Source of the DNA: Novacetimonas cocois
GTDB taxonomy: Bacteria > Pseudomonadota > Alphaproteobacteria > Acetobacterales > Acetobacteraceae
Assembly (NCBI RefSeq): GCF_003311635.1
Contig: NZ_QEXL01000008.1
Coordinates: forward strand, 1-64,000
Direction of reading: 5' to 3'
DNA: 64,000 bases
The stretch's first letter is position 1. Every line of letters starts with the position of its first letter. The notes under the pieces were generated by a model. That model was given only the letters and a program-made list of their open reading frames with translations, did not search any database and had not been told where the DNA came from. Made by a program: the position numbers and the translations under genes. Below are positions 9,474 through 16,996 of the stretch, piece by piece.

Positions 9474-10229
9474 ATGGGCCATCAGCCGTACCGCACCGCA
9501 CTTGTCACTGGCGCTTCCTCTGGCATCGGGGCGTCGATCGTCCGCCGCCTGGCCGGAGAAGGGATCGAGGTGCACGCCATCGCGCGTGACGCGGCGCGGC
9601 TTGAGGCGCTGTCGCGCGAAACCGGGTGCGTCGTGCATGCGCTGAGCGTGTCGGATCAGGCCGGGCTCGAGGCCCTGATGAAGGGGGTGGAAATCGACAT
9701 CCTGGTCAACAATGCCGGGCAGTCGCGCACGGGCAACATCACCAACACGACGGTGGAGGATATCGACGCGCTGGTGGACGTGAACCTGCGCGCGGTGCTG
9801 CAGCTGACGCGCCTTGTTCTGCCGGGGATGATCGAACGCGACCGGGGGCATATCGTCAACATCACCTCGATCGCCGGGCATTACGCGTTCGCGGGTGGCA
9901 ACACCACCTATCACGCGACCAAGGCGGGGGTGCATTCGCTGTCGCAGCAGCTGCGCTGTGACCTGTTCGGCCGGCACATCCGCGTGACCGAGGTTTCACC
10001 CGCGCGGGTGGAAACCGAAGTGTTCGGCCGTCTGATCGGAAACATGGAAGAGGCGAAGAAGCGTTTTTTTGATGAGTATGATTCGCTGCTGCCCGAGGAT
10101 ATCGCCAATGCGGTGGCCTTTGCGGTGATGTCGCCGCAGCGCATGAATGTCAGCTTCATGGAAGTGCTGCCGACCATGCAGGTCGTGGGCGGCCTGAACT
10201 TCGCCAAGAAGACATCCGGACCGGCGTGA
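9474..10229 (+). CDS. Short-chain dehydrogenase/reductase (SDR)
   Basis: Classical SDR of 251 residues, probably NAD(P)-dependent and cytoplasmic. Cofactor motif TGASSGIG is at residues 12-19, NNAG at 79-82, catalytic Ser132, Tyr146 and Lys150 (YHATK), and the PARVETEVF loop follows. The YdfG-like layout suggests oxidation of a hydroxy acid or hydroxy-amino acid, but the substrate cannot be read. ATG 9474 is the start that puts the nucleotide-binding strand at the usual position; the open frame upstream to 9348 is rejected. The stop overlaps the GTG of the following carrier gene (GTGA), making it the first gene of a four-gene operon with biotin carboxylase components. Confidence 0.9.
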   Translation: MGHQPYRTALVTGASSGIGASIVRRLAGEGIEVHAIARDAARLEALSRETGCVVHALSVSDQAGLEALMKGVEIDILVNNAGQSRTGNITNTTVEDIDALVDVNLRAVLQLTRLVLPGMIERDRGHIVNITSIAGHYAFAGGNTTYHATKAGVHSLSQQLRCDLFGRHIRVTEVSPARVETEVFGRLIGNMEEAKKRFFDEYDSLLPEDIANAVAFAVMSPQRMNVSFMEVLPTMQVVGGLNFAKKTSGPA

Positions 10230-10711
10230 GGGACGTGGACCTCGCATATGTCAGGCGGCTGATCGACCTGCTGGCCCATGCTCCGGTGACGGAGCTTGAG
10301 GTGGAGGAAGGCGGCTGCCGCATCCGCATCACCCGCGCGGGCGCGCAGGCCGCGGCCACGACCACCGTGGGGACCTCGGACCCCATCCCCGCCGATACCG
10401 CTTCCGCCCCGGATGTTCCCCGGACGGCGGCAACGGACGGCCCGGCGGGTACGACGGATGGCACATCCGGGGAGGACGGGGCGGTCATCACGGCCCCGTC
10501 CTACGGGGTGCTGCACCTGTCACCCTCTCCCGGCGCGGCGCCTTACGTCACGGTGGGGCAGGACGTGCAGGTCGGACAGGAAGTGGCGTTGGTGGAGGCA
10601 ATGAAGGTCTTTGGCGCGGTCCGCGCGACGGTGGCGGGCAGGATCGCGGCCGTCCTGGTGGACGATGGCGCCGAAGTGGAGGCAGGCACCCCCCTGTTCC
10701 GGCTGGCATGA
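10226..10711 (+). CDS. Biotin carboxyl carrier protein (AccB-like)
   Basis: 161 residues: a short N-terminal domain ([22 protein letters not shown]), an Ala/Pro/Thr-rich linker at about residues 40-85, and a C-terminal biotinyl domain with the attachment motif EAMKV (Lys127). It carries the carboxyl group between a biotin carboxylase and a carboxyltransferase. It starts with GTG overlapping the SDR stop, and its own stop overlaps the ATG of the carboxylase gene. It resembles AccB of acetyl-CoA carboxylase, but no accA/accD-type transferase is in the window. The nearby PxpBC pair is the only carboxyltransferase-like candidate partner. Confidence 0.9.
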   Translation: MRDVDLAYVRRLIDLLAHAPVTELEVEEGGCRIRITRAGAQAAATTTVGTSDPIPADTASAPDVPRTAATDGPAGTTDGTSGEDGAVITAPSYGVLHLSPSPGAAPYVTVGQDVQVGQEVALVEAMKVFGAVRATVAGRIAAVLVDDGAEVEAGTPLFRLA

Positions 10712-12075
10712 GCGGGACCCCACGTTTCAGCCGGGTGCTGATCGCCAATCGTGGCGAAATCGCCCTGCGTATCCAGCGCGCGTGCCGCCAGCTCGGGCTG
10801 GAAACGGTGGCCGTGCATTCGGAGGCCGACGCCGACAGCCGCCATGTGCGCGAGGCCGACATCGCCCTGTGCATCGGTCCCGCCGCCGCCGCGCGCAGCT
10901 ATCTCGATCCCGACGGGATCCTGCTGGCGGCGCGGCTGACGGGTGCGCAGGCCATCCACCCCGGCTATGGCTTCCTGTCGGAAAACGCTGATTTCGCCGA
11001 TGCAGTGGAAAAAGCGGGCCTTGCCTTCATCGGGCCGACGGGCGCGTCCATCCGCATGATGGGCGACAAGATCACCGCCAAGCGCGCGATGCGCGAGGCC
11101 GGGGTGCCCTGTGTTCCCGGTTCTGACGGGCCGCTGCCCGCCGACATGGACGCGGTCAGGGCCATCGCGCTGGAGGTGGGATTTCCCGTCATCGTCAAGG
11201 CATCAGGCGGTGGCGGCGGACGCGGCATGCGCGTGGTCGAGCGCGAGGCGGACCTTGCGCAGGCGGTCGCCCTTACGGCGGAGGAGGCGCGGCAGGCCTT
11301 TGGCAATCCGACGCTGTATCTCGAACGTTTCATGCAGAAGCCACGCCATGTGGAGATCCAGGTCCTGTGCGATACACACGGCACGGCGCTGTGGCTGGGG
11401 GCGCGCGACTGCTCGTTGCAGCGCCGCCACCAGAAAGTGCTTGAGGAAGCTTCGGCACCGGGCATCGCGCCGGAGATGATCGCGCAGATTGGCGAACGCT
11501 GCGCCGAGGCATGCCGGCGCATCGGCTATCGCGGCGCGGGCACGTTCGAGTTCCTGTATGAGGACGGGGTGTTCGCCTTTATCGAGATGAATACCCGCGT
11601 GCAGGTCGAACACCCGATCACCGAGGAGACGACGGGCATCGACATCGTGGCCGGGCAGCTGCGCGTGGCGCAGGGCGATCCTCTTGGCATCGCGCAGGCG
11701 GATATCGCGTTGCGGGGACATGCCATCGAATGCCGCCTCAATGCGGAGGATCCGTTTACCTTCGCGCCTTCGCCCGGCACCATCACGCGCTGGGACCTGC
11801 CCGGCGGGCCGGGCATCCGGGTCGATACGCATGTGGTGGCGGGCTATACGGTGCAGCCCTATTATGACTCGCTGATCGGCAAGGTCATCAGTCATGGCGC
11901 GACCCGTGCGGAGGCGATCGCGCGGATGCGTGTGGCGCTGTCGGAAATGCGGGTGGAGGGGGTTTCGACCAACATCCCCCTGCATCTGGACCTGCTGGCG
12001 GACCCGGCGTTCCAGCAGGGTGGGGTGGATATCCATTACCTTGAACGCTGGCTTGCGCAAAGGACGGCATCATGA
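10708..12075 (+). CDS. Biotin carboxylase (AccC-like)
   Basis: 455 residues, the usual length of a free-standing biotin carboxylase; it carboxylates carrier-bound biotin using ATP and bicarbonate. The N-terminal domain starts [20 protein letters not shown]. The ATP-grasp glycine loop is [12 protein letters not shown], catalytic blocks are [15 protein letters not shown] and [17 protein letters not shown], and the C-terminal domain includes [13 protein letters not shown]. All expected motifs are present. ATGA overlaps at both ends indicate coupled translation with the two carrier-like genes. The clustering with pxpBCA suggests a dedicated rather than the housekeeping carboxylase; that is inference. 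Confidence 0.93.
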   Translation: MSGTPRFSRVLIANRGEIALRIQRACRQLGLETVAVHSEADADSRHVREADIALCIGPAAAARSYLDPDGILLAARLTGAQAIHPGYGFLSENADFADAVEKAGLAFIGPTGASIRMMGDKITAKRAMREAGVPCVPGSDGPLPADMDAVRAIALEVGFPVIVKASGGGGGRGMRVVEREADLAQAVALTAEEARQAFGNPTLYLERFMQKPRHVEIQVLCDTHGTALWLGARDCSLQRRHQKVLEEASAPGIAPEMIAQIGERCAEACRRIGYRGAGTFEFLYEDGVFAFIEMNTRVQVEHPITEETTGIDIVAGQLRVAQGDPLGIAQADIALRGHAIECRLNAEDPFTFAPSPGTITRWDLPGGPGIRVDTHVVAGYTVQPYYDSLIGKVISHGATRAEAIARMRVALSEMRVEGVSTNIPLHLDLLADPAFQQGGVDIHYLERWLAQRTAS

Positions 12076-12530
12076 GCAACCGCCCCGAACATCTGCTGCC
12101 GCCCTTTGAAAAGCTGCCCGCCCCCGAGGAGATTGAACAAATTGCGCAGTGGCTGGCGCAGGCGGGGCTGGAGGGGCTGGAACTGTCGAATGCGGCGGCG
12201 GGGCTGAAGCTGCGCATTCGCGTGGGGCAGGACGCGGTTCCTTGCGTTGTCGCCCCACGGGACGGCGCTGGCATGGATGGCGGGGTTGGCACGGTCGCGG
12301 TGACGGCCCCGTATTTTGGTCATCTGTGCCTTGCGCACCCGTTGCGCGATGCCCCCTTCGCGCCTGTCGGGGCGAGGGTGGGGAAGGGGGATGTGGTGGC
12401 ACTCCTGCGCCTCGATACCCTGCTGCTTCGCGTGGTTGCCCCGGTGGCGGGCAAGGTGACGGAGGTTATGGGCCAGCACGACGTGCTGCTGGGTTATGGT
12501 GCGGAGATCATGCGCATCCGTCCTGACTGA
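12072..12530 (+). CDS. Carrier-like protein with degenerate biotinyl domain
   Basis: 152 residues, built like the carrier encoded two genes upstream: an N-terminal helical part ([22 protein letters not shown], then GLKLRIRVG), a linker, and a C-terminal biotinyl/lipoyl fold (GDVVALL...[10 protein letters not shown]). Where the true carrier has EAMK, this protein has RLDT, so the lysine needed for biotinylation is replaced by Thr116. It therefore cannot be a normal biotin carrier, and may be a structural or regulatory subunit or a decaying duplicate. It overlaps the carboxylase stop (ATGA) and ends the operon, followed by a strong terminator. Confidence 0.8.
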   Translation: MSNRPEHLLPPFEKLPAPEEIEQIAQWLAQAGLEGLELSNAAAGLKLRIRVGQDAVPCVVAPRDGAGMDGGVGTVAVTAPYFGHLCLAHPLRDAPFAPVGARVGKGDVVALLRLDTLLLRVVAPVAGKVTEVMGQHDVLLGYGAEIMRIRPD

Positions 12531-12553
12531 GGGGATGTGTCAGGACCGTTGAT

Positions 12554-12598
12554 GAAAAAAAGCCGGGGCTTCTCCTTTGGAAAGTCCCGGCTTTTTTT
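12554..12598. terminator. Rho-independent terminator of the SDR/biotin operon
   Basis: AAAAAAAGCCGGGGCTT pairs with AAGTCCCGGCTTTTTTT across an eight-base loop, with only a G-T mismatch, about 25 bases after the stop. The A-run and T-run on either side would let it work in both directions; the next gene is convergent. Confidence 0.85.
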
Positions 12599-12634
12599 GG
12601 TTCAGGCCCTGGAGACGGTCTGAAAATCATAGGG

Positions 12635-12712
12635 AAGTTTTTGGTGAAGCTTTTTATCTAAAAAGCTTCGAAGAACGCCGCCTTTCTGAAAAAAGGCGGC
12701 ACCCAAAAATTC
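12635..12712 (+). repeat. Dispersed double-hairpin repeat, copy B
   Basis: The clearest copy of the family. It opens GAAGTTTTTGGTG and closes CACCCAAAAATTC. Hairpin 1 pairs GAAGCTTTTT (12646-12655) with AAAAAGCTTC (12660-12669); hairpin 2 pairs GCCGCCTTT (12677-12685) with AAAGGCGGC (12692-12700). It lies between convergent genes. Confidence 0.85.
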
Positions 12713-12750
12713 TTATTATTTCTATAAAGATTTTATTTCGAATGGTTTTT

Positions 12751-13953
12751 TTACTTCAGCCCGTCAATGAAGGCTGCGATCCGGCGGCAGCCTTCACGCA
12801 GGGTGGCCGTGTCGGTGGCATAGGAAATACGGAAGAATGGGCTCATGCCATAGGCCGCCCCCTGCACCGACGCCACCTGCTGTTCCTCCAGCAGCGCCAT
12901 GACGAAATCGGCGTCGGTGGCGATCAGCCGCCCGCCTGCCGAGGTTTTGCCCATGCAGCCGCTGATGTCGGGATAGACATAAAAGGCACCCTGCGGCGTA
13001 TGGCACTGCACGCCGTCAATGGCGTTGAGCAGGCCGACCACAAGGTCACGCCGGGCCTGGTATTCGGCAGCGCGATCCTTGAGAAAATCCTGCGGACCGT
13101 TGAGCGCGGCGACGGCCGCCGCCTGCGCCAGCGTGTTGATGCCGCTGGTTGACTGCCCCTGCATGTTGTTCATGACCGCGATCAGTTCGCGCGGCCCGCC
13201 GCAGTAGCCCACGCGCCAGCCGGTCATGGCATAGGCCTTGGACACGCCGTTGACGGTCAGGACACGTGGCTTCAGGCGGGGCTCGACCTCGGCGATGGTG
13301 GAGAAGGTAAGGCCGTCATAGATCAGGTGTTCGTAGATGTCATCGGTCATGATCCACACATGCGGGTGCTTCAGCAGGACGGCGGCGATGGCCTCCAGGT
13401 CCGCGCGGGGACAGCACGCGCCGGTTGGGTTGCCGGGGAAGTTGAGCACCAGCCATTTTGTTTTGGGCGTTATGGCGGCCTCGAGCGTCTCGGCCGACAG
13501 GCGGAAGCCGCTTCCGGCGGGACAGGGCACGGGCACGATGCTGGCCCCGGCAAGGCGGGCAATGTCGGCATAACTGATCCAGCTTGGCGTCGGGAGCACG
13601 ACCTCGTCGCCCGGATTGATGGTGGCCATCATCGCGTCAAAGATGATCTGCTTGGCGCCGTTTGCCACCAGGATTTCGTCAAGCGCGTAATCAAGGTGGT
13701 TTTCGCGCTGGAATTTGTCCTGCACCGCCTTCTTGAGCGCGGGCTTGCCATCCTGCGGCGGGTATTTCGTATCGCCCGCCCGTGCCGCGGCAATCGCCGC
13801 CTCCACCACGTGTTCAGGCGTGGGAAAGTCCGGTTCGCCCGATGACAGGCTGACAATCCTGACACCTTCCGCCTTCAGCACCGATGCCCTGTCGGTCATC
13901 GCGGCGGACGCCGAAATCCCGATCCCATCCAGTCGATCCGCAAACCCAGACAT
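12751..13953 (-). CDS. Aspartate aminotransferase family (class I/II PLP enzyme)
   Basis: 400 residues from ATG 13953, which is preceded by GGAGATGAGGG; the TTG one codon upstream is less likely. PLP fold type I: LSSGEPDFPTP at the N-terminus, VANGAKQIIFDAMMA, LNFPGNPTGACCP around 170, TDDIYEHL around 205, the PLP lysine in VNGVSKAYAMTGWRVGY (Lys239), and FRISYAT near the end. This pattern fits aspartate/prephenate-type aminotransferases that interconvert aspartate and oxaloacetate with 2-oxoglutarate. The divergent neighbour is an aspartase, so the pair links oxaloacetate, aspartate and fumarate. The exact amino-acid preference is inferred. Confidence 0.88.
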   Translation of the reverse strand: MSGFADRLDGIGISASAAMTDRASVLKAEGVRIVSLSSGEPDFPTPEHVVEAAIAAARAGDTKYPPQDGKPALKKAVQDKFQRENHLDYALDEILVANGAKQIIFDAMMATINPGDEVVLPTPSWISYADIARLAGASIVPVPCPAGSGFRLSAETLEAAITPKTKWLVLNFPGNPTGACCPRADLEAIAAVLLKHPHVWIMTDDIYEHLIYDGLTFSTIAEVEPRLKPRVLTVNGVSKAYAMTGWRVGYCGGPRELIAVMNNMQGQSTSGINTLAQAAAVAALNGPQDFLKDRAAEYQARRDLVVGLLNAIDGVQCHTPQGAFYVYPDISGCMGKTSAGGRLIATDADFVMALLEEQQVASVQGAAYGMSPFFRISYATDTATLREGCRRIAAFIDGLK

Positions 13954-14178
13954 CAACCCTCATCTCCATTTTCTAAAATCCCATCATTCACCTAAGGCCT
14001 TTTTCCCCGTTCTGGATACCGACGAAAATCGTCTGGCCCCATACAACAATCATATGAGGGAAAGAGGCGCCCTGGCCCCTAGGATCGACGGGAAGGCAGG
14101 GATGATGCGGGTTCAGGCAATGTTTCTGGATCGCAAGGATCCGTGTCTGTGGCATTGTTTGAACGTGGATGGATCGAA

Positions 14179-15678
14179 ATGACCAATATGCCTCCCCCAG
14201 CGACAGCTTCCACGAACCGTGTGCCTGCTGGTCAGGCCGGGCCTGCGGTAGGGGAGGCGCGGGCGTCCGGAGGTCGTATCGAGCGTGACCTTCTGGGGAA
14301 CGTCACGATTCCGGCTGGTGCGCTGTGGGGCGTGCATACAAAGCGCGCGCTTGAGAATTTCCCCATAAGCGGCACGTCAATCGGCACGTTCGGGGAACTG
14401 GTGCAGGCGCTGGTAACCGTCAAGCAGGCGTCGGCGCGTGCCAATTTTGTGCTGGGGTATCTGGACCGGACGCGCGCCGACGCCATTGATGCCGCCTGCC
14501 GTCAGATACTGGCCGATCCCGCCTATCGCGATCAGTTCGTTGTGGATGCCATGCAGGGCGGGGCGGGGACCTCGACCAACATGAATGCCAACGAAGTCAT
14601 CGCCAACGTCGCCCTTGTACTGATGGGTAAAGAGTCGGGTGCGTATGCCGTGCTGCATCCCAATGACCATGTCAATATGGCGCAGTCCACCAATGACGTA
14701 TATCCCACGGCGCTGCGGCTGGGCATGTTGCAGGCGGTTGATCCGCTGCTCGTGGCGCTGGAGGGGCTGCGTGACGCGCTGGATGAAAAGGCAAGGGCTT
14801 TTGCCGGGATCCTGAAGGTGGGGCGCACGCAGTTGCGCGATGCCGTCCCCATGACGCTGGGGCAGGAATTCGGGGCGTTCCGTGCGGCCATTGCCGCTGA
14901 AATCCTGAACGTGAAGGAACATGCCGCAGCTTTCGAACAGGTCAACCTGGGGGGGACGGCCATCGGGACGGGCCTGAATACGGATCCGCGTTATGCCCCG
15001 ACTGTCATGGCGGAACTGCGTCGCCTGACCGGGCGGCCGATGGTCGGTTCGCCCGACCTGATCGAGGCGACGTCCGATGTGGGGGCTTTTGTCCTCTTTT
15101 CCGGGGTGCTCAAGCGGCTGGCGCTGAAACTGTCAAAGATGTCCAGCGACCTGCGCCTGCTGTCCAGCGGGCCACGGACGGGGCTGGGCGAAATCGTGCT
15201 GCCGGCGGTGCAGGCCGGTTCCTCCATCATGCCGGGCAAAGTCAATCCCGTCATTCCGGAGGCCGTCAATCAGGTGGCCTATCTGGTGGCAGGCCATGAC
15301 ATGACCATCACCATGTGCGCCGATGGCGGGCAGCTGCAGCTTAATCCGTTCGAGCCGATGATCGGCTACTGCCTGTTTACCTCCATCAGGATACTGCGCG
15401 CGGCGATCGAAACCCTGACGACGCGGTGTGTCAGCGGCATCATGGCCGACCGGGAACGTTGCCAGTATCTGTCTGATATCAATATCGGGATCGTCACGGC
15501 GCTGGTGCCGGTTCTGGGATATGACACGTGTTCGGCCATTGCCAGGCGTGCCCTTGCCGAAAACCGCAAGGTGACGGACCTGATCGTGGAGGAAAAACTG
15601 CTCTCCCCCCAGCGTCTTGCGCAACTGCTGCGTCCGGACGCGCTGACCACCCCGAACGTGGGGCGGCAGGCGGGATGA
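14179..15678 (+). CDS. aspA: Aspartate ammonia-lyase (aspartase)
   Basis: About 499 residues; deaminates L-aspartate to fumarate and ammonia in the cytoplasm. The core starts RIERDLLGNVTIPAGALWGVHTKRALENF. Superfamily signatures are AGTSTNMNANEV, the HPNDHVNMAQSTND block, VGRTQLRDAVPM, and the catalytic loop GSSIMPGKVNP (about residues 347-357). Fumarase class II shares this fold, but the N-terminal block and the KVNPVIPE context fit aspartase better. ATG 14179 is preferred; an upstream GTG/ATG region (14143) would add twelve residues. The first 35 residues are Pro/Ala/Gly-rich and longer than in most aspartases. Its stop lies four bases from the stop of the convergent LysR gene. Confidence 0.9.
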   Translation: MTNMPPPATASTNRVPAGQAGPAVGEARASGGRIERDLLGNVTIPAGALWGVHTKRALENFPISGTSIGTFGELVQALVTVKQASARANFVLGYLDRTRADAIDAACRQILADPAYRDQFVVDAMQGGAGTSTNMNANEVIANVALVLMGKESGAYAVLHPNDHVNMAQSTNDVYPTALRLGMLQAVDPLLVALEGLRDALDEKARAFAGILKVGRTQLRDAVPMTLGQEFGAFRAAIAAEILNVKEHAAAFEQVNLGGTAIGTGLNTDPRYAPTVMAELRRLTGRPMVGSPDLIEATSDVGAFVLFSGVLKRLALKLSKMSSDLRLLSSGPRTGLGEIVLPAVQAGSSIMPGKVNPVIPEAVNQVAYLVAGHDMTITMCADGGQLQLNPFEPMIGYCLFTSIRILRAAIETLTTRCVSGIMADRERCQYLSDINIGIVTALVPVLGYDTCSAIARRALAENRKVTDLIVEEKLLSPQRLAQLLRPDALTTPNVGRQAG

Positions 15679-15682
15679 TCCG

Positions 15683-16633
15683 TCAGGCGGAAGGGCGCGT
15701 TCCCGGCCAGTTATGCGACGCGGCCATTGCCTTTGCCAGATCGATGAGCAGTTCGCGCACGGCAACCGATGCTTCCGTTTCAGGGATGATTTCAGGAACG
15801 CAGAGCGACACGTCCTCCTGAATGATCGGATTGTGCAGCGGACAGATGCGCGACTTGCCCGGCACCACGATCCGGCTGGCGACGGACCATGGCAGGATGG
15901 TGCTGCCGATGCCTGCCTCTATGGCCCCCTGCAGGGTGATCAGCGCCTCGATCTCGGCGACGATGCGCGGCGTCAGCTGCTTGCGCATGAAGGCCATGTC
16001 CACGCTCTTGCGCACGAAGTTATGTGCGGGCGGCAGCAGCAGGGGAGTGTCGGCTATATCCGCCAGTTGCACGGCTCCGGTCTCATCCCTTGGGAAGTCC
16101 AGCGACTGCGGTGCCAGCAGGAAGAATTCCTCCTTCATCAGGGGTGTGAAGATCACCCCCTTGATCGGCCCGGCGCCGTGGATGACGGCCATGTCCAGCC
16201 GCCCTGTCATGATCAGTTCGCTGTAGATGTCATCAAAGCTTTCGGTCAGGTGCAGCGTAATGTTGGGCAGGCGTTCCCGCACGAGCTGCAGCAGCTTGAC
16301 CGACAGCGTGGATCCCGCGCTGTAGGGGGACAGCCCGACCGAGACCTTGCCCACCAGCGGACCCACGCCCTGGGTGATTTCAACCATGGCCCGGTCGAAC
16401 TGCTTGGTCAGGGTCTGCGCATGCCGATACAGCTCCATCCCCGCCGTGGTGGGTGTGACGCCGCTTTTGCTGCGGATGACGAGCTTCTGTCGGAAGGCAT
16501 TTTCAAGGGTTGCCAGTTGTTGGCTCAATGCGGGCTGGGCGATGTTGAGGAGGTCAGCCGCACGGGAAATGCTGCCGAGGTCGATGATTTTAACAAAAGC
16601 CTGCAGTCGCCGTATATCCAACTGGAACTCCAT
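15683..16633 (-). CDS. LysR-family transcriptional regulator
   Basis: 316 residues. The N-terminal winged helix-turn-helix (LDIRRLQAFVKIIDLGSISRAADLLNIAQPALSQQLATLE) is followed by the effector-binding domain from about residue 90. The sequence most resembles the Nac/Cbl-like group that responds to nitrogen or sulfur state, but I cannot assign an inducer. It converges with aspA with almost no gap and diverges from a TonB receptor gene about 360 bases away, so either could be a target. Confidence 0.88.
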   Translation of the reverse strand: MEFQLDIRRLQAFVKIIDLGSISRAADLLNIAQPALSQQLATLENAFRQKLVIRSKSGVTPTTAGMELYRHAQTLTKQFDRAMVEITQGVGPLVGKVSVGLSPYSAGSTLSVKLLQLVRERLPNITLHLTESFDDIYSELIMTGRLDMAVIHGAGPIKGVIFTPLMKEEFFLLAPQSLDFPRDETGAVQLADIADTPLLLPPAHNFVRKSVDMAFMRKQLTPRIVAEIEALITLQGAIEAGIGSTILPWSVASRIVVPGKSRICPLHNPIIQEDVSLCVPEIIPETEASVAVRELLIDLAKAMAASHNWPGTRPSA

Positions 16634-16996
16634 GATTTTTATGGGGTAAAGGCTTTACTCTATTGATAATACATATTTTTCTTTGATTGTCAATAATATT
16701 GCCCTGCGTCGGGGGCGGGCATTCCGGAAAATCGGCATGTCCTGCATGCGGCTTCCCGCGGGGAGCGGGATCCGGTTTCGAAACAAGTTCGACGATACTT
16801 GCGATGCGTGCATCGAAAGCGCGATCGTTTTGAAAAAATACGAATAATTTCAATTGTATGATCGTATTTTTCAGAAAAAAACCGCTGTGGGGAGCAACAT
16901 ATCAATAATCCATATGACGCCAAATCATAACGAATGCGCATCATAAGTTTGCGCATATTCGTGACGGACATTCGGCGAGTTCCAGGGGGAATGCAG
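16634..16996. other. AT-rich divergent intergenic region (LysR / TonB receptor)
   Basis: 363 bases without a convincing gene, and distinctly AT-rich near both ends, as expected for divergent promoters. A short hairpin TCCCGC/GCGGGA lies at 16755-16771. No riboswitch was recognised. Confidence 0.5.

Noticed and set aside
16634-16996. Cobalamin or other riboswitch before the TonB receptor
   Set aside because: Looked for a conserved box and a long paired leader; none found, only one small hairpin. The same was true before 20274, 30304 and 59511.
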